In this document: one piece after another, positions 9,665-18,685 of the stretch | Numbering within the stretch: position 1 is the first letter of the stretch | How the letters are laid out: each line of letters starts with the position of its first letter | Source of the DNA: Phocaeicola_A sp045545095 | GTDB lineage: Bacteria; Bacteroidota; Bacteroidia; Bacteroidales; Bacteroidaceae | Direction of reading: 5' to 3' | Length of the DNA: 64,000 nt | NCBI GenBank assembly: GCA_045545095.1 | Contig: JAZQAG010000022.1 | Coordinates: 1-64,000 of the forward strand | Program-made: the position numbers and the translations under genes | The notes under the pieces: model-generated | What the model was told of the DNA's origin: nothing | Seen by the model: only the letters and a program-made list of their open reading frames with translations | Databases searched by the model: none

Positions 9665-10201
9665 TTACTCCACTACCTGATAGATATGGCGCAGGTTGCG
9701 TCCCTCGTGGTCATAGTCAAGGCCGTAGCCTACGATAAAGTCGTTCTCGATGTTGAAGCAACGGTATGGAATATCCAAATCGACTTGCAAATTGCCAGGT
9801 TTTACCAACAGGGACGAGATGTGTATTTCTGCAGGATGCTTTTCTTCCAGCATACGGAGCAGTTCTTTCATGGTAAAGCCTGTGTCGATGATGTCCTCAA
9901 CGATGATGACGGTGCGTCCTTCAATGTTTTGTGTCAATCCTAATAGTTGCTTGACTTCTCCTGTAGAGCTTACTCCTTCGTAGGAAGCCACACGCACGAA
10001 AGTGATTTCGCAAGGGATGGTAATGTCGCGCAACAAGTCGGCGGCAAATACGAATGAACCATTCAGTATGACCAAGAACAGGGGGTTCTTTCCTGCCAAG
10101 TCGGTGTTCATCCGATTGGCCAGTTCTTTTACACGGGCTAATATTTCTTCTTCTGAGATATATAAAGCAAATTGTTTGTCTTTTACTTGTACGGTGTTCA
10201 T
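9665..10201 (-). CDS. hpt: Hypoxanthine phosphoribosyltransferase
   Basis: A 178-residue type I phosphoribosyltransferase that makes IMP or GMP from hypoxanthine or guanine and PRPP in the cytosol. The PRPP-binding motif VIIVEDIIDTGFTM (about 95-108) has the diagnostic acidic pair ED before DTG. The length is normal for bacterial HPRT. It is the third gene of a run with a Tsx-like outer-membrane protein (36-base gap) and an NCS2 purine permease, so base uptake and salvage look coupled. Confidence 0.93.
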   Translation of the reverse strand: MNTVQVKDKQFALYISEEEILARVKELANRMNTDLAGKNPLFLVILNGSFVFAADLLRDITIPCEITFVRVASYEGVSSTGEVKQLLGLTQNIEGRTVIIVEDIIDTGFTMKELLRMLEEKHPAEIHISSLLVKPGNLQVDLDIPYRCFNIENDFIVGYGLDYDHEGRNLRHIYQVVE

Positions 10202-10237
10202 TGGTTAGATTTTTTCTATTTGTTTTTCTTGTGTTAG

Positions 10238-10954
10238 TTAGAAAGTCCATTTGGCAGCCAATGTCGGGATGGCGTAGAAACGGTTGTTTTTGCCATCGGT
10301 AGGCCATACCAGATTGTTACAGATTTCTACTTCTGCACCTACACTCAGTTTGCAATCATCGTCAATTCCATTAAGTTTCCACAAATTTACCCAAAATTGA
10401 GGTTCGCTGCTCAGTACCAATGCACCGTTGACGCTGTTGTCGTGCCACAAATCGGCATATCCGCTGAATGTATAGAGTCCTTGGCCGAAATGGATACCCC
10501 ATACAGTGGTGAGTTGCCAGCTGTGTTTATTGATTGGGTGGTTGGCCAAGTACTTGTATAAAGCCTGTACAGAGAATGTCTTGCTGAAATCCTTGTTTGC
10601 CCAATTCCATGCAGCACCAGCTAAGTAGGCATCATCGTAGCAGCCGCCTCCAGCCAATCCACCGTTATACTCTACATGGATGGCTATCGGGGCATCCCAA
10701 AAGCGCAGTTCGCGTGCCAATTCGGCATAAACGCTGGCCATCGTATTGTCGGCAAAGTTTCCATCAACGAAGAAATAGGTACTTCCCCATTTGTCGGCAG
10801 TAAAGTTCTCGATAGTTGCCGTCCAATTCGGACGATTTGACAATTCGCTACCGTAAATGGTATGTCCGAAATCATAGTGCATCTGTACGTTCAGTTGTGC
10901 ACTTATCTGTATAGTTGCCACTATCATGGCTATAGCTAAAAATATTCTTTTCAT
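10238..10954 (-). CDS. DUF5020 / Tsx-like outer-membrane protein
   Basis: A 238-residue protein with a signal peptide (residues 1-19, ending QISAQ). The rest alternates aromatic and polar residues, and it ends in a beta-strand closing with Phe (ALAAKWTF-type end), as outer-membrane barrels do. It resembles the DUF5020 family, related to nucleoside-specific Tsx channels. It sits between hpt and a purine permease gene with gaps of 36 and 27 bases, so passage of purine bases or nucleosides across the outer membrane is a reasonable inference. The substrate is not shown by the sequence. Confidence 0.75.
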   Translation of the reverse strand: MKRIFLAIAMIVATIQISAQLNVQMHYDFGHTIYGSELSNRPNWTATIENFTADKWGSTYFFVDGNFADNTMASVYAELARELRFWDAPIAIHVEYNGGLAGGGCYDDAYLAGAAWNWANKDFSKTFSVQALYKYLANHPINKHSWQLTTVWGIHFGQGLYTFSGYADLWHDNSVNGALVLSSEPQFWVNLWKLNGIDDDCKLSVGAEVEICNNLVWPTDGKNNRFYAIPTLAAKWTF

Positions 10955-10981
10955 GATGGATAATTTTTGAATGTTGCTTGG

Positions 10982-12268
10982 TTAAACCATAAATTTAATA
11001 AGGAAGAATGCGGCCAGAATATACATGCCGATGCTCATTTTACGGTAGTTACCGCTACAGAGGTTGATGAAGATGTAGCTCAAATGTCCCAACACAATAC
11101 CGTCGGAAATGCTGTATGACAACGGCATGAATAGGATGCAGATGAAAGCCGGGATGGCTTCGGAATAATCTGTGAAGTTTACCTTCAGCACCGAGCCCAT
11201 CATCATGAGACCTACCAATACCAATACGGGAGTGGTCGCAGCTGCTGGGATAGCCAAAAACAATGGAGCGAAGAACAGCGCCAACAGGAAGCAAGCACCA
11301 GTCACTACGGCGGTCAGTCCGCTACGTCCACCTTCGTTCACACCAGCGGCACTCTCTACATACACGGCTACTGTACTGGTACCCATGGCAGCACCAGCTG
11401 CAGTAGAGATTGAATCTACCATAAACACCTCTTTCAGCTTTGGTATTTTACCATCAGCCTTTATCATGCCTGCACGGCTGGTTACACCGATAACCGTACC
11501 GATACAGTCAAATAAGTCCACAAAAAGCAAAGTAAACACGATGATAACCATGTCTTTACTGAGTATCTGTTCCCACTCAAATTGCAAGAAAATAGGCTCT
11601 ATTGAAGGGGGAATGCTAAATATACCATCGAAGTTTGTCACTCCCAAGGGGATACCTATCAGGGTGGTTATCAGGATTCCGAAAAGCAAAGCACCTTTTA
11701 TGTTCTTTACCAACAGGACAGAGGTCAGCACAATGCCGATGACTCCCAACAAGGCTGAGCCTGAGGTCAGATTACCAAGGCTTACCAAGGTGGCTTCATT
11801 GTTGACAATGATTTCGGCGCTTTTCAATCCGATAAAGGCAATGTAAAGTCCGATACCGGCACTGATGGCATTCTTCAGCGTGTCGGGGATTACATCTACA
11901 ATCTTTTCACGTAAGTTGGTGACGGTCAATAGGATAAAAACCAATCCTTCGAGGAATACAGCCGTCAGGGCAAACTGCCACGAGTAGCCCATAATCATAC
12001 ACACCGTGTAGGCAAAGAAGGCATTCAAGCCCATACCTGGTGCCAAGGCCAGCGGCAATTTGGCATAGAGTCCCATGAAGATAGTAGGCAATGCCGACAT
12101 GATAACTGTGGTAGTAAACAAGGCGCCCTTGTCCATACCGGTTTCACTCAGGATGTTGGGGTTTACGGCCAGAATGTAGGCCATAGTGAGGAAGGTGGTG
12201 ATTCCAGCCATCACTTCCGTCTTGACAGTGGATGTTTTCGGGTCGAATCCGAAAAGTTTTTCAAGCAT
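10982..12268 (-). CDS. NCS2-family purine permease (guanine/hypoxanthine type)
   Basis: A 428-residue polytopic membrane protein of the AzgA/PbuG/GhxP branch of NCS2 transporters, which import guanine, hypoxanthine or adenine by proton symport. Family features are the N-terminal TEVMAGITTFLTMAYILAVN, the substrate-site stretch GLNAFFAY (about 79-86), FVDLFDCIGTVIGV and TSTVAVYVESAAGVNEGGRSG. It is the first gene of the operon with DUF5020 and hpt. A possible minus-strand -7 box TATATTTG lies at 12305-12312. Specificity among purines cannot be decided here. Confidence 0.92.
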   Translation of the reverse strand: MLEKLFGFDPKTSTVKTEVMAGITTFLTMAYILAVNPNILSETGMDKGALFTTTVIMSALPTIFMGLYAKLPLALAPGMGLNAFFAYTVCMIMGYSWQFALTAVFLEGLVFILLTVTNLREKIVDVIPDTLKNAISAGIGLYIAFIGLKSAEIIVNNEATLVSLGNLTSGSALLGVIGIVLTSVLLVKNIKGALLFGILITTLIGIPLGVTNFDGIFSIPPSIEPIFLQFEWEQILSKDMVIIVFTLLFVDLFDCIGTVIGVTSRAGMIKADGKIPKLKEVFMVDSISTAAGAAMGTSTVAVYVESAAGVNEGGRSGLTAVVTGACFLLALFFAPLFLAIPAAATTPVLVLVGLMMMGSVLKVNFTDYSEAIPAFICILFMPLSYSISDGIVLGHLSYIFINLCSGNYRKMSIGMYILAAFFLIKFMV

Positions 12269-12386
12269 AATAGATAATCAGATGTGTTTTTTTATTCTAA
12301 GCCACAAATATAAAGACTATTTTTGAATTGGACGAAGAAAAGATAAAAAAACTTAATGCAGGGTATGCAATATTTTCTGCAAAAGA

Positions 12387-12455
12387 TTTAGGCGCGGATT
12401 ATGTGGAAGAGCATGGAAGGGTATTTCCGTGCAATCCGCATAATCCGCGCCTAAA
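12387..12455. repeat. GGATT-type intergenic palindrome, copy 2
   Basis: A 17-bp perfect inverted repeat (12387-12403 with 12439-12455; arm TTTAGGCGCGGATTATG) with a weaker inner TGGAA/TTCC match. It ends 19 bases before the 3' end of dapA and fills most of the gap between the convergent/divergent neighbours. Confidence 0.87.
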
Positions 12456-12473
12456 ATACTTTTGGACTTATGC

Positions 12474-13367
12474 TCAATACTTTATGTGCAGTTCTTGCAA
12501 TATCTGGCGCATCTTTTCAAAGGTGGTGATGCGTGTGGGCACCAACGGCAGGCGCAGACGGTTCTCAATCATGCCCATGGCATTGAGCATAGCCTTCACA
12601 CCGGCAGGATTGCCATCCACGAAGAGGAGGCTGAACAGTTCGGTGAAACTGTGGTGAATCTTCAAGGCATTGGCATAGTCGCCTTGCAGAGCCAGACGGG
12701 TCATGCGGCTGAACTCCTTGGGGAAGGCATTTCCGATAACCGAGATGACTCCCACGGCACCCAATGTGATGAGCGGGAAGGTGATGCCGTCGTCGCCAGA
12801 GATGACGTCGAAGTTCTCCGGCTTGTTCTTGATGATGTCGTCCATCTGCGTGATGTTGCCCGAAGCCTCCTTTATGGCGATGACGTTCTTGAAGTCGCGT
12901 GCAATGCGAAGGGTTGTCTCTGCCGTCATGTTCACGCCCGTGCGTCCCGGTACGTTGTAGAGCACGATGGGCAGGTCGGTCGATTCGGCGATGGCCTTAT
13001 AGTGCTGGTAGATGCCTTCTTGCGAGGGCTTATTATAATAAGGTACTACGGAAAGGATGGCATCAATGCCGGTGAAATCATCGTTTTTCAGCGAATCGAT
13101 GACGGCTTGTGTATTGTTTCCTCCGCAACCCAGCATGATGGGGATGCGTCCGTTCACACGCTCCACAACCAGGCGGGTAATCTCTCGTTTCTCTTCCGTT
13201 GTCAGTGTCGGGGTTTCGGCCGTTGTACCCAGTACGCACAGGAAGTCTGCACCATTCTGCACCAAGTGGTCCACCATGCGCATCAAGGCCGGATAATCCA
13301 CCGAGCCATCTTCCTTAAATGGAGTGATAAGGGCCACGCCCATTCCTTTGAATTTATGGTATATCAT
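12474..13367 (-). CDS. dapA: 4-hydroxy-tetrahydrodipicolinate synthase
   Basis: A 297-residue TIM-barrel class I aldolase condensing pyruvate with aspartate semialdehyde, the first committed step of lysine and diaminopimelate synthesis. All key residues are visible: Thr48-Thr49 in LGTTAE, Tyr137 in LYNVPGRTG, Arg142, and the Schiff-base lysine K166 in IKEASG. The length is normal. A possible minus-strand -7 box TAATTTTG is at 13412-13419. It is downstream of ligA on the same strand but separated by 130 bases and probably has its own promoter. Confidence 0.96.
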   Translation of the reverse strand: MIYHKFKGMGVALITPFKEDGSVDYPALMRMVDHLVQNGADFLCVLGTTAETPTLTTEEKREITRLVVERVNGRIPIMLGCGGNNTQAVIDSLKNDDFTGIDAILSVVPYYNKPSQEGIYQHYKAIAESTDLPIVLYNVPGRTGVNMTAETTLRIARDFKNVIAIKEASGNITQMDDIIKNKPENFDVISGDDGITFPLITLGAVGVISVIGNAFPKEFSRMTRLALQGDYANALKIHHSFTELFSLLFVDGNPAGVKAMLNAMGMIENRLRLPLVPTRITTFEKMRQILQELHIKY

Positions 13368-13496
13368 ATAGATAACGTTTTCTTTCGTTTCAATTTTAAA
13401 CTAATTGGCCGCAAAATTACAAAATAATTCTGTAAAAAATGCTGTATTCCTTACATTTTATTCCTTTTTCTTTGAATATACTATTTTATGCAAAGG

Positions 13497-15506
13497 CTAT
13501 ACATTTTCTATAATATTAAGAAACTCCTCTTCGCTGACGATGGCAACGCCCAGTTTGGTGGCTTTCTCCAATTTGCTGGGGCCCATGTTTTCACCAGCGA
13601 GGATGAAAGAGGTTTTGCCTGAGATACTACCAACGTTTTTTCCTCCGTGCTTCTCTATCAAGGCTTTGTATTCGTCGCGTGAGTGGTGGGTGAACACACC
13701 GCTGATGACGATGCTTTTGCCTGCCAGGCGGTCGGTGCGTTCGCTCAGCACCTCTTCGCTCAGTTCAAATTGGAGTCCGGCAGCTCTCAGACGTTCAATC
13801 AGTTGCAAGTTGTCTTCATCGGCAAACCAGCGGATGACACTTTGGGCAATGCGTTCACCTATTTCATCCACGTGGATGAGGTCGTCCAGTGTGGCCTCCT
13901 TCAGTTGGTCAATCGTGGGAAAGGCATTGGCCAGCTTCTTAGCCACCGTTTCGCCTACATAGCGGATACCGAGGGCGAAAAGCACGCGTGGGTAAGGTAC
14001 TTCTGTAGATTTTCGGATGCCCTCTATGATATTGTTTGCCGAGCGTTCGCCCATGCGTTCAAGTAGTTGCAGGTCAGTGGCATGCAGGTCGTACAGGTCA
14101 GCAATGTTCTTGATGAGTCCTACATTGTAGAATTGCTCTACCGTCTCGGGGCCCATACCATCAATATTCATCGCCTTGCGGGTAATGAAGTGTTCAATTT
14201 TCCCCTTTATCTGTGGTGGACAAGCCTTGTCGTTAGGACAATAGTGTGCCGCTTCGTCTTCGTTGCGCATCAGCGGAGTGCCACATTCGGGGCAACGGGT
14301 AATGAACTTCACCTTGTCGCCCACCATGAAGCGGGCTTCGGTATCCACTCCCGTAATCTTAGGGATGATTTCACCACCTTTTTCCACATACACCATATCG
14401 CCGATGTGGAGGTCGAGCCCCTCGATGATGTCAGCATTGTGGAGCGAAGCACGTTTGACCACAGTGCCCGATAGTTGCACCGGGTCGAGGTTGGCTACGG
14501 GGGTGATGGCACCGGTGCGTCCCACCTGATAGCTGATGCTGTTCAGACGGGTGCAAGCCCGTTCGGCTTGAAACTTGTAGGCAATGGCCCAACGGGGCGA
14601 CTTGGCCGTATATCCAAGGTTCTTTTGCTGACGTAGCGAGTTGACCTTCAATACAATGCCGTCGGTGGCTACGGGCAGATTCTTGCGCTCTGTATCCCAA
14701 TAACGGATGAAGTCGAACACCTCTTGCAGGGTGCGGACTTTGCGTGTGGCATCCGAAATTTTGAATCCCCATTCGCGGGCCTTTTGCAAATTCTCGTAGT
14801 GTCCGTCGCAGGGGAGTTCTTCGCCCAGCATATAATAGAGGTAGGCGTCCAGTTTACGGCTGGCCACCACCGATGAATTCTGCAATTTCAGTGTGCCAGA
14901 GGCCGCGTTGCGCGGATTGGCAAAGAGGGGTTCTTCGTTGGCGGCACGCTCTTCGTTCAACTTCTCAAATACATTCCAAGGCATCAGTATCTCGCCACGG
15001 ATTTCAAAATTCATTGGATAATCTGTCCCTTGCAATTTCAAGGGGATGGTACGGATAGTCTTCACGTTGTCCGTCACGTCGTCACCCTTTACACCATCGC
15101 CACGTGTCACGGCGCTTACCAGCAAGCCGTTTTCGTATGTCAGTGAAATGGAGGTGCCGTCGTATTTCATCTCACAACAGATTTCAAATTCCTCGTCACC
15201 CAACATTTTGCGTGCACGTTCGTAGAAATCGGTCACTTCACCTTCCGAATAGGTATTGCCGAGGGAGAGCATGGGGTATTTGTGCACCACCTGTCGGAAC
15301 TCCTTGCTCAAGTCGCTGCCCACGCGCATGGTGGGCGAGTTTTCGTCATAAAACTCCGGATGTGCCTGCTCCAAGTCCTGCAACTCGCGCATCATGCGGT
15401 CAAACTCAAAGTCTGTTATCTCCGGTGCATTCAGCACGTAGTAATTATGATTGTGGCGGTGCAGCTCTGCCCGCAGATTTTCTATCTGTTGTTGGATGGT
15501 ATTCAT
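13497..15506 (-). CDS. ligA: NAD-dependent DNA ligase LigA
   Basis: A 669-residue replicative ligase that joins nicks using NAD+. Domains in order: Ia (1-70) with the NAD/NMN-binding YYVLNAPEITD; adenylation domain with active-site lysine K114 in KYDGTS; OB fold with SGTVVKRASLHN; a four-cysteine zinc finger (CPECG, then CPNDKAC, about 404-430); helix-hairpin-helix repeats; and a C-terminal BRCT domain (about 590-669) with VISGVF and GGKN. Complete and of usual length. Confidence 0.97.
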   Translation of the reverse strand: MNTIQQQIENLRAELHRHNHNYYVLNAPEITDFEFDRMMRELQDLEQAHPEFYDENSPTMRVGSDLSKEFRQVVHKYPMLSLGNTYSEGEVTDFYERARKMLGDEEFEICCEMKYDGTSISLTYENGLLVSAVTRGDGVKGDDVTDNVKTIRTIPLKLQGTDYPMNFEIRGEILMPWNVFEKLNEERAANEEPLFANPRNAASGTLKLQNSSVVASRKLDAYLYYMLGEELPCDGHYENLQKAREWGFKISDATRKVRTLQEVFDFIRYWDTERKNLPVATDGIVLKVNSLRQQKNLGYTAKSPRWAIAYKFQAERACTRLNSISYQVGRTGAITPVANLDPVQLSGTVVKRASLHNADIIEGLDLHIGDMVYVEKGGEIIPKITGVDTEARFMVGDKVKFITRCPECGTPLMRNEDEAAHYCPNDKACPPQIKGKIEHFITRKAMNIDGMGPETVEQFYNVGLIKNIADLYDLHATDLQLLERMGERSANNIIEGIRKSTEVPYPRVLFALGIRYVGETVAKKLANAFPTIDQLKEATLDDLIHVDEIGERIAQSVIRWFADEDNLQLIERLRAAGLQFELSEEVLSERTDRLAGKSIVISGVFTHHSRDEYKALIEKHGGKNVGSISGKTSFILAGENMGPSKLEKATKLGVAIVSEEEFLNIIENV

Positions 15507-15523
15507 AAGATTTTATTTTCAGG

Positions 15524-15555
15524 CAAAGGTAGTATATATTCCTCAGATGTCCAAA
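15524..15555 (-). promoter_or_regulatory. Sigma-ABfr-type promoter of ligA
   Basis: On the minus strand, TTTG (15552-15555), a 20-base spacer, then TACCTTTG (15524-15531). The start codon is 18 bases downstream, implying a very short leader. Confidence 0.82.
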
Positions 15556-16000
15556 TAAAGAAGGATGTAAAAATGAATCACTTTCAGAGGACTTTATATT
15601 TGCCATTTGTATAGTTGTTTATGCTATTATAGCTTGTTATAGTCATTAAAACAGATATTTCATATTGGTGTAAATTAAAAGTGTTGTATATAATAAATCA
15701 ATATTTATTTTTATCTGAACAAGTTGTTTGTTGTTTCATAGATTTATTATAAATATTTGTTTGTCAGTTTGATAGCAAAATCGTATTTGACAATACTTGC
15801 ATGAGATTATTGGGCGGCAAATTTATCTCTGATTTCATAAATGTTTCATTGTTCTTTCGATATGTTTCCTTATATTGATGAATATCGTTGTTATTTGGAG
15901 AGGTATATTGGGGTATTTGTAGTGAAAAAACTGATTGTTCTATAGATAGGTTGCATATTTGTTTTCCTTTACATCAGGCATGAATCCCATACTTTTTTTG
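15556..16000. other. AT-rich divergent ligA-trmD intergenic region
   Basis: About 445 bases of low-GC sequence between the ligA promoter and the trmD -7 box. I see no open frame of credible length, no tRNA and no strong hairpin. Confidence 0.5.
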
Positions 16001-16008
16001 TACTTTTG
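16001..16008 (+). promoter_or_regulatory. -7 box of trmD
   Basis: TACTTTTG matches TAnnTTTG and lies 26 bases before the trmD ATG. No TTTG is found at the expected -33 distance. Confidence 0.6.
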
Positions 16009-16034
16009 CAACCAATTAGAAAAAACGACAAATT

Positions 16035-16721
16035 ATGCGTATAGATATCATAACTGTATTGCCCGAAATGATTGAAGGGTTCTTCAACTGCTCTATCATG
16101 AGTCGGGCGCAGAAGAAAGGATTGGCAGAGATTCATTTGCATCATCTTCGCGAATATACCCTCGACAAGCATCGTCGCGTGGACGACTATCCGTATGGCG
16201 GGTGTGCCGGCATGGTGATGCAGATTGAGCCGATTGACCGTTGTATTTCGATGTTGAAGGAGCAGCGTGAATATGATGAAGTCATCTTCACTTCGCCCGA
16301 TGGCGAACAGTTCAACCAACGGATGGCAAATACACTTTCCCTTTCACAAAATCTTATCATTTTATGTGGACATTTCAAGGGTATTGATTTCCGCATCCGT
16401 GAGCATCTGATAACGAAAGAAATCAGCATTGGTGATTATGTCCTTACGGGTGGTGAATTGGCCGCTGCCGTAATTGCTGATTCTATTGTCCGTATCATCC
16501 CGGGAGTCATTTCTGACGAGCAGTCAGCTTTGTCAGATTCTTTCCAAGACAATTTGTTGGCACCACCAGTCTATACCCGTCCGGCTGAATACAAAGGTTG
16601 GCGTGTGCCCGATGTGCTTCTTTCCGGTCACGAAGCCAACATTCGTGACTGGGAGCTTCAGCAAGCCATTGAGCGGACTAAGCAACTTCGTCCCGATTTG
16701 TTGGAGGGAAGTGGGTGGTAA
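16035..16721 (+). CDS. trmD: tRNA (guanine-37-N1)-methyltransferase TrmD
   Basis: A 228-residue SPOUT-class enzyme that methylates G37 of tRNAs reading CNN codons, using S-adenosylmethionine, and so prevents +1 frameshifting. The start MRIDIITVLPEMIEGFF is the family N-terminus. The trefoil-knot SAM site is visible as LCGHFKGIDFR (about 113-123) and SIGDYVLTGGELAA (about 132-145). The usual rpsP-rimM-rplS neighbours are absent. It appears monocistronic and ends before a GGATT-type palindrome. Confidence 0.96.
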   Translation: MRIDIITVLPEMIEGFFNCSIMSRAQKKGLAEIHLHHLREYTLDKHRRVDDYPYGGCAGMVMQIEPIDRCISMLKEQREYDEVIFTSPDGEQFNQRMANTLSLSQNLIILCGHFKGIDFRIREHLITKEISIGDYVLTGGELAAAVIADSIVRIIPGVISDEQSALSDSFQDNLLAPPVYTRPAEYKGWRVPDVLLSGHEANIRDWELQQAIERTKQLRPDLLEGSGW

Positions 16722-16756
16722 AAGATTTATACTTCATTCAATAATAGATTTATAAA

Positions 16757-16840
16757 AGGCACGGATTACACGGATGAACACGGATTCTTATTCATGATTG
16801 ACATTATTAGAAATCCGTGTAGTCCGTGTAATCCGTGCCT
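16757..16840. repeat. GGATT-type intergenic palindrome, copy 3
   Basis: An 18-bp perfect inverted repeat (16757-16774 with 16823-16840; arm AGGCACGGATTACACGGA) plus a nested ACACGGATT/AATCCGTGT pair. It lies between convergent trmD and pyrD and could terminate both. Confidence 0.88.
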
Positions 16841-16861
16841 AGATATATTCTGTAAATATAT

Positions 16862-17773
16862 TTATATTTCCAATCCGCCGATAATATCCTTCACCGATGT
16901 GAATCCGTGGCGATTCAGGTAGTCATCAATACCTTGAGCCACTTTCACGGTGATAGCCGGATCAATGAAGTTTGCCGTACCAATCTGGATGGCGGTAGCA
17001 CCGGCAAGGAGGAACTCAACGGCATCGCGCCAGTTCATGATACCTCCCAATCCGATAACGGGAATCTTCACAGCTTGAGCCACTTGCCATACCATGCGCA
17101 GGGCAATGGGTTTCACGGCAGCACCGCTCATACCGCCTGTAATGGTAGAGAGGATCGGTTTGCGTTTCTCTGCATCGATGGCCATACCCAAAAGGGTGTT
17201 GATGAGCGATACGCTATCAGCTCCGGCTGCCTCTACGGCACGGGCAATCTCGGCAATATTCGTCACGTTGGGCGAAAGCTTCACAATCAAAGTCTTATCG
17301 TATGCTTTGCGTACAGCGCTTACCACGTCTGCGGCACCATCGGGAGTCACTCCGAAGGCCATACCGCCTTGTTTTACGTTGGGACAAGATATGTTCAACT
17401 CGATGGCTGGGATGTTTTCCAACTCGTTGATGCGTTCGGCTGTTTTTACGTAAGACTCAATGTCTGAGCCTGATACGTTGACAATCATATTGGTGTTGAT
17501 ATCCTTGATTTTCGGATAGATTTTCTCCACAAAGTAATCTACGCCTTTATTCTGCAAGCCTACAGCATTCAACATGCCCGAAGGAGTCTCTGCCATGCGC
17601 GGATAGGGATTTCCTTCGCGATGGTTGAGTGTGGTTCCTTTTACTATGATACCGCCAATTTGCTCAAGGTCAACAAAATCCTCAAACTCAACTCCATATC
17701 CGAATGTGCCCGAAGCCGTCATGACGGGGTTCTTCAGGTTCAGGTTTCCTATGTTTACGCTTAAATCTGCCAT
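16862..17773 (-). CDS. pyrD: Dihydroorotate dehydrogenase, class 1B catalytic subunit
   Basis: A 303-residue FMN-binding TIM barrel that oxidises dihydroorotate to orotate in pyrimidine synthesis. The class 1 catalytic cysteine is in ELNISCPNVKQGG (about residue 130), and NVSGSD and GLGGIMNWRDAVEFLLAGA form part of the FMN site. The adjacent pyrK overlaps its 5' end by 13 bases, which marks it as the NAD-linked class 1B heterotetramer rather than the membrane quinone-linked class 2 enzyme. Start MADLSVNIGNLNLKNPVMTA. Confidence 0.95.
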   Translation of the reverse strand: MADLSVNIGNLNLKNPVMTASGTFGYGVEFEDFVDLEQIGGIIVKGTTLNHREGNPYPRMAETPSGMLNAVGLQNKGVDYFVEKIYPKIKDINTNMIVNVSGSDIESYVKTAERINELENIPAIELNISCPNVKQGGMAFGVTPDGAADVVSAVRKAYDKTLIVKLSPNVTNIAEIARAVEAAGADSVSLINTLLGMAIDAEKRKPILSTITGGMSGAAVKPIALRMVWQVAQAVKIPVIGLGGIMNWRDAVEFLLAGATAIQIGTANFIDPAITVKVAQGIDDYLNRHGFTSVKDIIGGLEI

Positions 17774-18537
17774 AATAGTTTCTTTATATTAAATACGGGA
17801 CCCTCTTTACATACACACACGTGGCCTTCGTCGGTGTTTTCCACGCAACAGAGGCAAGCGCCTACGCCGCAAGCCATGGTGTTTTCCAGCGAAACTTCGC
17901 ACTCAATGCCGCTTTGTTTGGCATAGCGGGCAACTGACACCATCATGGGCTTGGGACCACAGGTATGGATGCTGTCGAATTGTTTTTCGCTCAATACCGT
18001 ATGTTGGGTGACAAAGCCTTTTTCGCCCATTGAACCATCTTCGGTAGTGCAATACACATCGCCTAATTGCTTGAATTCATCCAATTGCAACAGGTCCTTA
18101 GCAGAACGGGCACCTAATAAGAATGTAGGCCGTATGCCTATTTCCTGTAGTTTCTTACCGAAATAAAGAAGTGGGGCGGTACCTACACCACCACCGATGA
18201 GCAGCGGACGTTGTGTACTGTTTGTCGGCATAGTGAAGCCGTTTCCTAAGGGGAGTACCACATTCACTGTATCGCCCACGTTTACAGTTGCCAACTTGCG
18301 TGTGCCATCTCCTGCCAGACGGACAAGGAACCACACTTCATTCTTTTCTGTATCCACGTAGTTGATGGAAATAGGACGACGCAAGAAAGTGGTGGGCGAG
18401 TTGTCCACACGAATCTCTGCAAACTGTCCTGGTAGCATCTCGGGCAACGCTTCGGAGTGTGTCAGTTTCAGCAACACGTAGCTATCGTGTAACTTCGTGT
18501 TCTCTGTGACGGTCAGGTCTAAAATATATTTTTTCAT
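17761..18537 (-). CDS. pyrK: Dihydroorotate dehydrogenase electron-transfer subunit
   Basis: A 258-residue ferredoxin-reductase-like protein carrying FAD and a [2Fe-2S] cluster; it passes electrons from PyrD to NAD+. The FAD site includes FLRRPISINYVD (about 51-62), the NAD site GGGVGTAPLLYFGKKL, and the C-terminal cluster loop has four cysteines in CGVGACLCC and HVCVCKEGPVF. First gene of the pyrK-pyrD pair; the overlap suggests translational coupling. Confidence 0.94.
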   Translation of the reverse strand: MKKYILDLTVTENTKLHDSYVLLKLTHSEALPEMLPGQFAEIRVDNSPTTFLRRPISINYVDTEKNEVWFLVRLAGDGTRKLATVNVGDTVNVVLPLGNGFTMPTNSTQRPLLIGGGVGTAPLLYFGKKLQEIGIRPTFLLGARSAKDLLQLDEFKQLGDVYCTTEDGSMGEKGFVTQHTVLSEKQFDSIHTCGPKPMMVSVARYAKQSGIECEVSLENTMACGVGACLCCVENTDEGHVCVCKEGPVFNIKKLLWQI

Positions 18538-18555
18538 TATATATTAAGGTAATTG

Positions 18556-18576
18556 TTATCTTTGGTGCAAAGATAA
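18556..18576. promoter_or_regulatory. Palindromic double -7 box upstream of pyrK
   Basis: TTATCTTTG, the 3-base centre GTG, then CAAAGATAA: a perfect 9-bp inverted repeat holding TATCTTTG on each strand (plus 18557-18564, minus 18568-18575). The minus-strand box is placed 31 bases before the pyrK ATG and is its likely -7 element. The symmetry could also be a protein operator. Confidence 0.6.
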
Positions 18577-18588
18577 CTTATTTTTTTC

Positions 18589-18662
18589 AACACAGCGGCA
18601 CAGAGACGCAGAGAATTTATAAAAAGGGGAGAGAGAACTCTGTGTCTTTGTGCCGCTGTGTT
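18589..18662. repeat. CAGAGACA-type palindrome, copy 1
   Basis: The 25-base arms 18589-18613 and 18638-18662 are reverse complements with two mismatches, around a purine-rich loop. It lies between the XRE regulator gene and the pyrK promoter, and could terminate the minus-strand regulator transcript. Confidence 0.85.
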
Positions 18663-18685
18663 CTTCTTAAGAATATGTTTGTTGT

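Noticed and set aside
13497..15506. Operon of ligA with dapA
   Set aside because: The 130-base gap contains a separate -7 box for dapA; cotranscription is possible but not supported.
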